Source: Magicicada septendecula
Taxonomy: Eukaryota; Arthropoda; Insecta; Hemiptera; Cicadidae
Direction of reading: 5' to 3'
Assembly (NCBI GenBank): GCA_034769895.1
Contig: CM068367.1
Coordinates: 87,463,899 to 87,527,898 of the forward strand
DNA length: 64,000 nt
The notes under the pieces: model-generated
The model's database searches: none
What the model was told of the DNA's origin: nothing
The model's input: the letters and a program-made list of their open reading frames with translations, nothing else
Part shown: positions 1 through 9,560 of the stretch, in pieces
Layout: each line of letters begins with the position of its first letter
Numbering within the stretch: position 1 is the first letter of the stretch
Position numbers and translations under genes: made by a program

Positions 1-1814
1 TATTATAAAACCCAATTCTCCAACTACGTGATACAAAACGTTTTATATTGGCCTTCCCTTATTGAAATTTTCTTCTAGTTCCATAATCGCATGGTAGCTA
101 TTGTGTGATTCTAATGTATTTGAGATAGGTACAATTAGATATGATTGAGTGATTCAGCCACCAGTATTTCTAAAATACTGTTCTTCTGATGACGCATTTT
201 AACAATATTTTGTCTCACGCATCCTCTTAAACTCTTTAACCATTTATTTATAGAATGCTCATATTCAGTTTTTTTTTGTGCCTGTACTTCTAACACTACC
301 TCTCTTTCTGAAACATTAGTAACTTTAGCTTCTTCGTACAACTTTCACTTCTTCTGTTTATGTTCTTAACTTGTCTTTCCCACGATCCCCAAACGAATGT
401 TGGGGATACCATCAGGTCCTCGATCCAACTTTCTTATAAAAATGTTTATTGCCATTCTTTTTTATATTTATAAAGAGATCGTAGACAGATTGTGGAGAAC
501 GACATGTGGAAATCACAAGGCCTATGTGGTAATGAGAAAATAAACTAGAAGAAACAAGCCTGTTGAGTTATAAATTTCAGGCTCAACAAGTAGAGATGAG
601 TTACAAGTGGATGGTTTGTTAGTCATGTTCAAAACTCCGAAAGGTCTGGAAGGCTAATTTACCACAAGAAACCAAAGAAAATTAAAGAGATAATTTTCGG
701 GAGCACAAGAAAAAGAAGAAGAATTAAAAAGGAGAAGGCGAAGAAAGAGGAAGAGGATGAGAAGCAGGAGGAGGAGGAGGAATGGTAATTAGAAGAGGAG
801 TGGCATGTCATTGATATTTAATGTATATTTTACAAACACACGGAACGTATACATACACGAGCTGTTGCGAAACAATATTATATATAGGACGAAGTTTAAT
901 TAAAGTGATGGAAGAAATAACTTGTGGTTAGTTTCAACCCATAATTGTAACTGATAAATGTATTTGTCCATTTTGTCCATCCTATTACGTGATTTGTTCG
1001 GAAAATTAGAAAAGATTATACATTCATGACAAACTTTCTATTACCACTGTTTCTTTAATCGCCATGACATTTCAAATTTAATTGGGCAAATTGAGAATGT
1101 GGTTTGTAATCCGTGTCTTCGGAGCTAGTTCAATGATCGATACCGTATCAACGGAAGACATAAACATCGGTTGACGGGAGCACGTTGTCAGATACCGATA
1201 CTAAACCGGTCTGTACTTACGTAATCTTTTCGTAAACTCTTGACTGCGTGTGATTTTTATGCAGTCGTGTTTCTCTGTGTATGGTTCTAAAATAAACTAG
1301 CCTGTTTCAACGATCTCTAAGTCGATAACGAGGGCATTGTTCCTGAACAACCACCAGAGATCGCTTTGATGCAATGTATACAGTTGTTTTAATTTATATT
1401 TCTGAGTGGCGTTACATTCTCCTTCTACTTCTTCTCCTTCCTTTCCTTCTTCTTCAAGCGTTAATGCTTCAAGGCTTATTGTAACATCCAAACTTTATTT
1501 CTTCTTCATGCCTTACAAATATTTTGATTATCTTTCTAAGTCGAAGTGTTTTGTGGCCCAGTTTCTCAAATTTCCTCCATTTCATATTTCAATTTAAAAA
1601 GATGTTCAATGGTGTACTATAAACTGTTAAGAAATCTTCTTCTTTACTTGCAAAATCTGATCATCTCTGAATTTATCCGGTGTTGGATACGTGCGGGACT
1701 TAAATTTTAGTTCTGAATGGCTAGGAGGAGATTTTTTTAACTACACGGGGATACCACTCGTTGAACTATCAGTACTTTGCAACCTGGCGATCAAGTAGAA
1801 ACCAGATTAATTAT
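1..1814. other. AT-rich stretch with no recognisable gene
   Basis: No element or host gene is recognised here. A 68-codon frame on the minus strand (135-341) is lysine- and glutamate-rich, matches no family I know and is probably chance. About 690-785 is purine-rich (GAA, GGA and GAG runs) and 1420-1460 is pyrimidine-rich; both are low-complexity DNA. Confidence 0.5.
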
Positions 1815-2462
1815 ATTTTAAGTCTTCACCGTCATCACCACCATCATCATCTTCAAGGATTAAACCAAAAATGGTTTGTTCCGGTCGCAAGGAGATAGAC
1901 CAGAGCTGACCACACCTTAACGTCCTTTCGGCGCGGCGTATAATTCAATAATTGTTTGGGGATGCGGCAGTCACCCATTCGGTTAAGATGATCCACACAT
2001 TTTATCAGATATTAGACGATCCTATCGAGTATACTCATATTAAGCATTACGACGTACATCTACAATTCTTCTGCGATCTCGAAGAGTATATCCTGCCACG
2101 TGTCTGAAATAACTGCTTTCGGCCGCTTGAATACTACTGGCCTGGGATTTCGCTAAAGTCCAATTCTCAGACCCATAGAGACGTGTGTAGAGGGCCATCA
2201 CATTGTAGAACTTCAGGCGTGTTTCTTTACCCGTTGATATTAGAGTTCTCCTGGTGGTTCCACACATATGGTTAAACGTTTTGACCGCTTTATTGTTTGT
2301 AGTGTAAGACACATACAGCCCAGATATTCAAAATTATTGACTTGCTTCAGAACAGTAACATCAACAACAAGTTTTGCCCGAACGAGATCAACTGCATGAA
2401 AAGTCATCACCTTGGTCTTACCCTCTGAGATCTGTAATCCGAAATCCTCCAGATCTCAGAGG
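1815..2462 (-). pseudogene. LINE 3' end: reverse transcriptase C-terminal region, decayed
   Basis: This is the 3' part of a non-LTR retrotransposon polyprotein on the minus strand. Reading leftward from about 2460, one frame gives the end of the RT palm (TKVMTFHAVDLV, then NNFEYLG). The frame open at 2312-2040 then gives the conserved connector LYGSENWTL, AAESSYFRHVAGYTLRDRRR and the start of the RNE/D-I motif. Further left (1930-2040) the coding sequence is broken by stops. The 3' end at 1820-1850 is a short GAT-type microsatellite in the minus sense. The upstream RT catalytic core and endonuclease are absent, as expected from 5' truncation. The copy at 41055-41965 belongs to the same family: both share the end sequence around 1860-1930 and the segment at 1930-2090. 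The class is certain; the clade (RTE, Jockey or related) is not. Confidence 0.85.
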
Positions 2463-2475
2463 GTAAGACCATCTA
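2418..2475. repeat. Short inverted repeat at the LINE break
   Basis: The bases TGGTCTTACCCTCTGAGATC are repeated in inverted form about 15 bases later (GATCTCAGAGGGTAAGACCA). The left copy is LINE coding sequence (…SEGKTKV…), so the right copy marks where the LINE ends in a fold-back. This could be a twin-priming or repair junction. Confidence 0.7.
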
Positions 2476-3064
2476 CAAGGCGCTTTCCGAGATCGAGAGA
2501 ATATACTGGTCAACAGCTGACAACAACGTGTCACCCCCAGAGTTATCAATCTTGAAATGCTCTGACAGCTCCATCTGTGAATTTTATATAAAAATTAAAA
2601 AGAGAATGTGATAAAGACGTACTCCACAATTGAACGTACTCGTTTTTTTGTACGAACCAATATAAATTAAATTTTTTTATATTTATTATACATAATTTAT
2701 ATCCCAATATTTGGTATCTACACTTCAACACCCTGTCACGGATTTGGAACGTCTGTTCCAACGTTCAGGCCTTCTGTTTCTTGTTTCTTAGCTCATTCTT
2801 GCTTTAGAATTCCGTTATCACGTTTTTCTACTGTATTGCGTTAACCATCTATTGTGGAAATACCGGCTTCGTATTCAGTTCATTGAAAATGAAAATTTAT
2901 AATTTTATTCCTCCTACAATACCTCGTAGAAACTGTATTGTCCTTACAATTACTTTGTTGTTGTCTCCAAGTAATCCGTGCTTCAAAATTATATTTTTAC
3001 ATCCGTTTTGTAACTGCAATTGTTTAGTAAAACTTTGAAAATGTTATGCTTTAAATTTCTTTGG
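2463..3064. other. Unassigned sequence between LINE and PLE remnants
   Basis: AT-rich with no supported gene. The 71-codon minus-strand frame at 2546-2761 has no family features. The first bases here repeat, inverted, the LINE segment just to the left (see the inverted repeat at about 2418-2475). Confidence 0.4.
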
Positions 3065-3066
3065 AT

Positions 3067-3160
3067 TCAGTGGCGTATCTAGAATTTGGTCTTGGGAGCA
3101 GTTGCGGGGTCTGATGATCGGCTTCTTACAAAAGGAAGAACAAGTTATAATTCTTAGAAC
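3067..3160 (+). repeat. Possible single terminus of a CAGTGGCGTA-type DNA transposon
   Basis: CAGTGGCGTATCTAGA resembles a terminal inverted repeat seen in some hAT-like elements. Similar starts occur at about 8391, 16266 and 50333. No matching right end was found nearby, so this is a solitary end at best. Confidence 0.3.
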
Positions 3161-3179
3161 AAGTTTCTTAGCCGGGAGA

Positions 3180-3850
3180 ACAGTATACCAGAAAGAAAAA
3201 GATCCGGCGTATACAAGATGAATTGCAGCTCATGCGATATGTTCTACATAGGCCAAACAGGCAGACCGTTTGAAGAAAGATATAAAGAACATCTTCCCAG
3301 AAGGGAATTGCATAAAACAACGTCAAATTTTTCCAGACACCTGGTACTATGTAATCATAACTACAGTGATTTTGAGACAAATTTCCAGCCCATGCATTGC
3401 TGCAGGAAAGGAAAATACATGGATGCACTTGAGGAGTATGAAATATATAAAGCCGTCAAAATCAACAATGATTATGTCTTGAACGATAAACTTACATTTT
3501 CACATAACATATTGTACGACACGGCAATACTTGCTTACGGGCGCCGGTAAATAGAAAGTTACAGTACACACGGGCTATAATAAACAAAACAGTTTTATCA
3601 GTGGATATATAAACAGTGAATCAGTCGATTGATAATGTCCACGCGAGAAACATAAAATTTCATGTTCGCGTATGTGGATTTTCGCTGTCGTAAAAGTGCA
3701 CTTTTACTGTAATGATTTTAGTATTTTAATTTTTTAACGATCTCTAATGAGTGATCAAGTTTTCTGAAGATGGCAATTCGTTGCCGAAACGCCTCATAAA
3801 GGACAAGAAAAACGAAGTCGCACGACGGATATCTGGTAAATACGTCTACA
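3180..3850 (+). pseudogene. Penelope-like element: GIY-YIG endonuclease domain and 3' end
   Basis: This is the C-terminal endonuclease of a Penelope-like retroelement; in the family it nicks target DNA for reverse transcription. The frame is open from about 3185 to its stop at 3550. It carries the PLE signature: SGVYK, a CSSC cysteine pair, then MFYIGQTGRPFEERYKEH, which holds the GIY-YIG-like core and its catalytic arginine. A second half follows with DALEEYEIYKA, where the glutamate is the expected metal ligand, and a short C-terminal tail. The reverse transcriptase is missing, so this is a 5'-truncated copy. About 220 bp past the stop lies the box GAAGATGGCAATTCGTTGCC followed by GAAACG, which recurs in this window and marks PLE ends. 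The class is secure; the subfamily (Penelope, Neptune or other) is not. Confidence 0.85.
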
Positions 3851-4376
3851 TATATTAACAAGTTAAGACTAATCAACATATATCTTTAAAATCGTTTAAA
3901 TCAGTCGCATTAAAGTAAACGGTAAGAACACAATAAAATATTCATTGAAACATTGTTTACAGGACGGTCATTGATTAAATTAATTTTCCTATATTTAATA
4001 TTTTAAACATATACGCTACTGCTGTGTAATAAATTTGTTTGTATATTTAAAAAAGAGTTACTGCTACGTTAGCGTAACAGCTGACAAAATAATAAAACAG
4101 TCTACAAATTAAGAGATTAACAAAATTCGTCAACTTTTACGACCCACATGGGGGGATCCGGTCCCGTTCGTTCTCCTCTTAAATACGCCCCCGTTTGTAT
4201 TGTACCAAATATTAATAGAAATCTGTTCATTTCATTGTCTGTATCGTTATTTTACTCACATCTTATGTTACAAAAATATTTATAATTTAAGTACTAGTGT
4301 TCAATAGTAGGGAATCGTCAACTACAATTTTTGTCATCACTGGATATTAATGTCAAATAACATTAATATGAACGTC

Positions 4377-4377
<1 letters not shown>
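3851..4377. other. AT-rich unassigned sequence
   Basis: No gene or element recognised. A G/C-richer patch at 4141-4195 (CATGGGGGGATCCGG and following) could be an old transposon end, but I cannot tie it to one. Confidence 0.4.
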
Positions 4378-4415
<38 letters not shown>

Positions 4416-4416
4416 T
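4378..4416. repeat. (GA)n microsatellite
   Basis: A GA dinucleotide run, interrupted once by an A, immediately followed by the CpG-dense segment. Confidence 0.95.
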
Positions 4417-4700
4417 GCGCGCGAAAGAGAGCGAGGGGGACAATATCACACCTCGCGTGGTTCAGCGCGTAAATGTCAGAACAGTTTGTAACAACGACAG
4501 TCAGCTAGCTAATGGTTGACTAATCCGCGTGTCCATCAAGGGGGTGTCGGACCGCGCCGCGCCACTTCGCCTCAGGCAAGAAACTCACCGAGTACGATGA
4601 CATGAGTCGCGATAACGAATGGAAGTATGCGATCGCGCGCGATCCGCTGACGTACGTCATCGCAACGGAAGGGGCCCCACACAGAATACGATTAAACGGG
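4417..4700. promoter_or_regulatory. CpG-dense island, possible promoter
   Basis: A hand count gives about 35 CpG dinucleotides in roughly 285 bp, far above the AT-rich, CpG-poor surroundings. It includes GCGATCGCGCGCGATCCGC and the palindrome TGACGTACGTCA, which resembles a CRE-type site. The GA run just before it could act as a GAGA-like element. No downstream reading frame supports a gene here, so a promoter for a first exon or ncRNA outside clear ORFs is only a possibility; a GC-rich transposon fragment is the alternative. Confidence 0.35.
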
Positions 4701-5636
4701 GCTCCGTCACTTTTGATTACGTAGTATAGTTTCTGTTTTCTGAAAGTAATGTTATCTAGGAGGCATTAAAAGTCGTTAGCTGCCTATTTGCTTTTTAAAA
4801 AGCGCGAAAGTTAAGTCGTAGATGGTGGGTTCATTCTATAAACCAAAGGCGTGAGGTGTAGGCCACATTCCGTGGCAACGGCAACATATTTCCATGAATC
4901 TTCCCTTTTATTATTCTTTTTAAAATCATTTAGTCCTTTGTCTAAAGTACAGGTCTTGATTGAACCTAAAAAACGAAATTTAAGAACTTTACACATTTGT
5001 CTAACGTTTATCAAAATACGTATAATATTTAAATGTATATATCATGTTGTGTAGTATTTATCAATTCATGTATCATAATTTATATTTAACAAAAATCATA
5101 GATTTAATTAATAATGTACCGGTAGTTCATAAATTGTTAATTAAAAAAGACAACAGGAAAAACTACTCACATAAATTTACCTCAATTATTAATTTTTCTT
5201 TGTGTAAATCCATTAAGATTCTTGAACGATGCTCGCCAACTGATGCGTGAATGATGCGATTGACGGACACCAACTGGCAAAACTGCTGCTCTGTGATCTG
5301 CTCTGCAGTTTACAAAAGGTCACACACAGGTCACGGCGTCGCGTTTTACTGTAGTAACAACGGCAACAACGACTGTGGTTAGCAATCTATAGCAGCACTT
5401 TGCATAATTAGCTCTCACGAGCTGTTCAGTGTTGTACTGTGCTCACAGCACACGCCTCTCGTCCAGCTACTTTCGTTTTGTCCAAACGAATACCACAAGT
5501 TTCAAACATCATCTATTATGTTACTCGTGTATAGGCTAATTTATTATAAGAAGCTATCTGCACGTTAGTTGGGCATACGTTATCTACAAAATTTCACCAA
5601 ACGGCTTAGTCTACATCTCTGCGTGTGTGTGTTCAC
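4701..5636. other. Unassigned sequence beside the CpG island
   Basis: No supported coding region. The frames of 60-70 codons at 4811-5250 overlap on both strands and look random. Part of it (5240-5480) is less AT-rich than the rest. Confidence 0.4.
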
Positions 5637-5905
5637 CACCACAGAGGTGCTACAACCCTGGTCCGGTCTTCGCCTGCTGAAGTAGAAATTGCCAGCGTTC
5701 TTCATCCATTGCACCCATTTTACTATTCGTATTCCAGCCCTTTCCACATCTCACTGTGCACCCCATATTGGCACCTCGACTTAGGCCTGACACTTTTCTT
5801 CTGTCGTCTGGGTTATACAAGAAAAACGCTTTGTTGGATCTCGACGGTTCCTCTTTACAACGTGTCCAGCCCGTCTAAACCGATCCGTCCTTATCTTTAG
5901 GATTA
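5637..5905 (-). pseudogene. LINE 3' end with conserved C-terminus
   Basis: Read on the minus strand, the segment begins with a diverged RAGHVVKR (the usual RxxGHVxRM motif) near 5880. It ends near 5637 with ERWQFLLQQAKTGPGL and a stop, which is the classic last block (W..L..EAKTHxGL-stop) of insect non-LTR retrotransposons. Frameshifts and stops lie between, so it is a dead 5'-truncated copy. The same terminal block occurs on the plus strand at 50.7-51.0 kb in a different sequence family. Confidence 0.75.
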
Positions 5906-6522
5906 TCGTTCAGCGATAAAGTAAATTGTACCTTTTTCCCAAACACTTTATTTGTACTTTGACCCATATATATTTTTAACCTTCTATTGTGATGTATTCA
6001 TTGTTAATAACCTTTAGGTTATGAATATACCGTACACGCCTTTAGGTATTGTATGGTATCTTTAGGTTATTAGCAATGAGTACACCACAATTGAAGAGTG
6101 AGATTGTAGGTACCATTAATAAGTAATAAGTGTGTGTATATTATAAATACATCACATTATCATTACTTTTTTAACATTTTTCTATCACATAATCCTATAC
6201 GCATTTTCACCACTTCTACTCAGAATACAGTCCTCTCTTCGAGTCTCAGTTCTACCTTGTAGCTGAAACGTTTATCAGTACCTTTATATTCTTCCAATAC
6301 ACTGACCGTCCTTCATGACTTGAAACATTTTTCCCTTTAGGAGATTTCAATTTGGACCCACCGTTGTACTTCACAGAGTTCTCTACAATACCTGCACCGA
6401 TATTTTTCTAAACCTGTTTCCTAAAATCTGACATTTTATATAGATTAAATGTGTTTGTTTCCAATAATATTTCTATTTTTTTTTTTTAGTAATTTGACTA
6501 ATCTTTTGAATGAATTGATATA
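5906..6522. other. Unassigned sequence left of the mariner
   Basis: No gene recognised. It contains the fold-back at 5987-6090, annotated separately. Confidence 0.4.
5987..6090. repeat. Imperfect hairpin, about 104 bp
   Basis: The left arm begins TTGTGATGTATTCATTGTTA and the right arm ends in its inverted form, TAGCAATGAGTACACCACAA. The arms meet around 6031-6055. The motif CTTTAGGTTA occurs in both. It could be a tiny fold-back (MITE-like) element; no target duplication was confirmed. Confidence 0.6.
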
Positions 6523-7829
6523 CGAGGGCAATTTGACAATTTGAAAAGTTCGCGGCCTGATAATAAAAGACTTAACCTATTCTTTCTGGAATCGTTTTTA
6601 TTTTTCAACATGGTCTCCTTCAAGTTCAATACACTTAGTCCAGCGATGCTCCACCGCTTTTACCCCATTGAGGAAGTCCGATTCTTCTAGGCCATCAAAA
6701 TAGCCGTTTACTGCCGCTTTCAGCTCGTCATCTGAGGAAAATCGCTTCCCCCGAGAAATTTTTTGAAGTTTTGGAATAGGTGAAAGTCAGATGGCGCTAA
6801 ATCAGGCGAATAAGGCGGATGGTTCAACAGATCGTACTTCAACTCGGCGATATTTGCCATAGACGCAACGCATGTGTGAGGGCGTGCATTATCCTGATGG
6901 AAAATGATCTTCTTTGCTAAACCTGATCTTTTTCTCGAATTTTTGCTTTTAATTATGCCAAAAGGTTAGCGTAATACTCTCTATTTATCCTTTGACCCTT
7001 TTCAAGGTAATCTATTAGCAATATTCTCTTAGCATCCCAGAAAATTGAAGCCATACACTTTCCAGCCGACAAAATTGATTTTGCCTTTTTTGGAGACTGT
7101 GAATCACTATGTATCCATTGTTCCGACTGTTGTTTTGTTTCTGGAGTGAAGTAATGGACCAAAGTTTCATCAATCGTTACAAATCGATGAATAAAATCTT
7201 TTGGATTTTTCTTAAAACGGTCCAAACATTCCTGAGAAGCTTGCATTCGCATGCATTTTTGGTCACTTGTCAACAAACGCGGCACCCTTCTTGCAGACAG
7301 CTTTTTCATATCTAATTCCTCGGTGAGAATGTGTGAGAATGTGATGTACCTTTTCATCTGAGATACCCACAGTCTTAGCAATTTCAGACACCGTCAAACG
7401 GCGATCTTCCAAAACAATATCGTGCACTTTATTGATGATTTCGGTGTAGCGGCACTTTTCGGACGCCCAGTACGCGGGTCAACTTCCAAACTTACACGAC
7501 CACGTTTAAATTCAGCAGCCCATTTTTTCACTGTAGTCAATGAAGGTCCAGCATCACCCAACACACCCTACATCTCATTAAAAATTTCTGTTGGCGTTAA
7601 ACCTTTCTTAACAAAAACTTTAATCACTGCACGATGTTCAATTTTGTCCATTTTCAGCGTTGCTGTGAGATAACTCTATTTATACAGCCGTTCTCCGCAA
7701 CAATGACTTCACCCGACTTGACGCTTCACAGCTGTTCGTGGGGCGAAAGTGACGCCACGATGCGGTAAAAAACAGAAACGCCATACATTCGTTTCAGTGA
7801 TAGGTCGTGAACTTTTCAAATCGCCTTCG
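6523..7829 (-). mobile_element. Complete but inactivated mariner (Tc1/mariner superfamily)
   Basis: A 1307-bp element bounded by TA dinucleotides (6521-6522 and 7830-7831), the expected mariner target duplication. The ends are inverted: CGAGGGCAATTTG at the left and, reverse-complemented, CGAAGGCGATTTG at the right, each continuing into AAAAGTTC. The left TIR has an extra 8 bp from a short duplication (ATTTGACAATTTG). The single transposase gene runs on the minus strand from about 7651 to about 6590. Length and termini match full-size mariners, and the motif style is that of the irritans-type lineages. Confidence 0.93.
6585..7651 (-). pseudogene. Mariner transposase pseudogene
   Basis: Mariner transposase binds the TIRs with an N-terminal helix-turn-helix pair and cuts DNA with a D,D34D catalytic triad. 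The start is at 7651 (MDKIEHRAVIKVFVKKGL). The three catalytic aspartates can still be read, in different frames: TIDET, then HQDNARPHT, then YSPDLAPSD. The longest intact piece is 142 codons (7381-6953). Visible lesions are a stop at codon 28 (7570-7568), a lost base near 7465, a 10-bp duplication of ACATTCTCAC near 7325-7345, a stop in place of glutamine near 6955 and another lost base near 6930. It cannot make an active protein. The number of lesions suggests a fairly old insertion. Confidence 0.92.
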
Positions 7830-8390
7830 TAAAATTAAACTTTTTAAATCTATTATAGTCAATTTATATTTACATGATTGGGATCTACACGTCCTCATTC
7901 TATCATGGATTTGGCAAATGAGTGTGTCAAATCGTACCCTCATTGTACTGCGAAGAATCGTACCCTCAGGTTTCCTTCCTTCCTTCCCCTACAACGATAG
8001 TAGTTCGCGTGCTTATTTGAAAATCTCTATCTTTGCACGCAAGAGATGGAATCTGATGACAGAGTTGAAATCTTAATCTGTTCAAGCAGAACAACGTGCT
8101 CTGTATTCGCATCGCTGATTTCTTCAAATATTTCAACCCCTAACAAGTATCGTTTATACTAACTGCATTAACTCAATTACAAGATTCATTACGTACCTGT
8201 GAAGTCGCTTAGCAGAGGCGTTGTTATACAAGTGCCCAGGACTACTCTATAGCGGCTATTATTACCCAACGTGTTACCAACGGTACTAGCTTCAACAAGA
8301 CTTAGTCGGGCTAAGAGTTGAAAAACGTTCACGTACTTTATATCCCGTTGGTCTTCTAAGCCGTAAACGTACTTACATACAAGAACTAAT
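7830..8390. other. Unassigned sequence right of the mariner
   Basis: No recognisable element. The 89-codon frame at 7807-8076 starts inside the mariner TIR and is probably fortuitous. Confidence 0.4.
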
Positions 8391-8722
8391 CAATGGTGTA
8401 AATAGGAGGTGATCCTGGGGGGAAGGGGAGTAAGACTAGCTTCTGGAGTGGAGGTTACGTCTGGACAAATGAGAATTACAGGATTCTTCCTATATAATGT
8501 TATATATACATTGTACAATATGCAAGGCTGCAAAGACGTACGTTATTTACCAAATATTGAGTGATTGTCACTCTTGAGAAAACTCTAATTTCACTTTATT
8601 AATCTACAAATACTGTAATTCCTTTTATTTACAGAATTATTCGTAAGCCTTAATTTAACACAGACAATTGGCTTAGAAATATTTTGCTGAAATTTTTAAT
8701 AGTTCTTGGAGAAGAGTTTGAT
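8391..8722 (+). repeat. Diverged interspersed repeat, copy A
   Basis: Begins CAATGGTGTAAATAGG, a likely decayed CAGTGGCGTA-type terminus. It shares ordered blocks with copies at 50333-50680 (B) and 59715-60175 (C): GACTAGCTTC (A, C), GGACAAATGAGAATT-like (all), CGTACGTTATTTACC-like (A, C) and ATTTATAAGCCTTA-like (A, B). No coding sequence is seen. Probably a non-autonomous DNA transposon. Confidence 0.6.
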
Positions 8723-8836
8723 CCCACCCACTGGCACTAAATCTATTCATTATTGCCAGTGGGTGATAATGACTCACTCTGACTCTCTCATTAAGCTTCT
8801 GTCTATCAGCCTCGTTTTCTCCTCTCTCTCTCTCTC

Positions 8837-8874
<38 letters not shown>

Positions 8875-9560
8875 AATAAAACAAAATATTATGATCTGTA
8901 ATAATGTTGTCACAATTTGAAATAAAAAAAATTATTTTTATTTCACAAAAAAAAATTTCTGAAAAAATAGTTTTTATGAAAATGTTAATCCTAATATTTA
9001 GGAACTAATCGTGTTTATTGTTTGTAATTATAAATGAAGTGGTATTATGTTTACTCTTGTAATAGTGTCACTCTCAGTAAAATTGTTAAAGAACAATCTG
9101 GTTAACTCCAAACTAGTCGAAAGACGGCTCCCTTCTTCTTCTTCTTGAAGCGTTCGTCGTTTCGAATATACCGCCTTTCGGTTAGTTGGTATGCTTGAAT
9201 AATTTATTCGTTAAGCTCTTTTTAAAGAAAAACCAAATCCAAATTACAAAACAGCACGTTTATTAATAAAATAGTTATTTTGTTCGATAAGAATCGATGT
9301 TACAAAGTAGTATCGACTCACTCAGGGCCGGTCGATATAAATAGTTTACATTAGTATTATGAAAATATGGTTCTTTAAACGGTTATTTAAGATATAGCCA
9401 GAGAAGGTTATGGGCAGGAAAGTATAACACTTACAATTATAAAATGCCTTAATATTAAACAATACAATGTTATAATTAAAAATAATAAAAGTTTACATAT
9501 GAGATTTATTCAAACCAAAAGCAGCATCAGAAAGTCGTTCGCTACAGCTGATGTAAGATG
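8723..9560. other. Unassigned sequence with microsatellite and small hairpin
   Basis: A perfect 12-bp stem (CACCCACTGGCA at 8725-8736 and its inverse at 8754-8765) encloses a 17-base loop. A CT run followed by (AT)n lies at 8820-8871. No gene is recognised. Confidence 0.6.
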
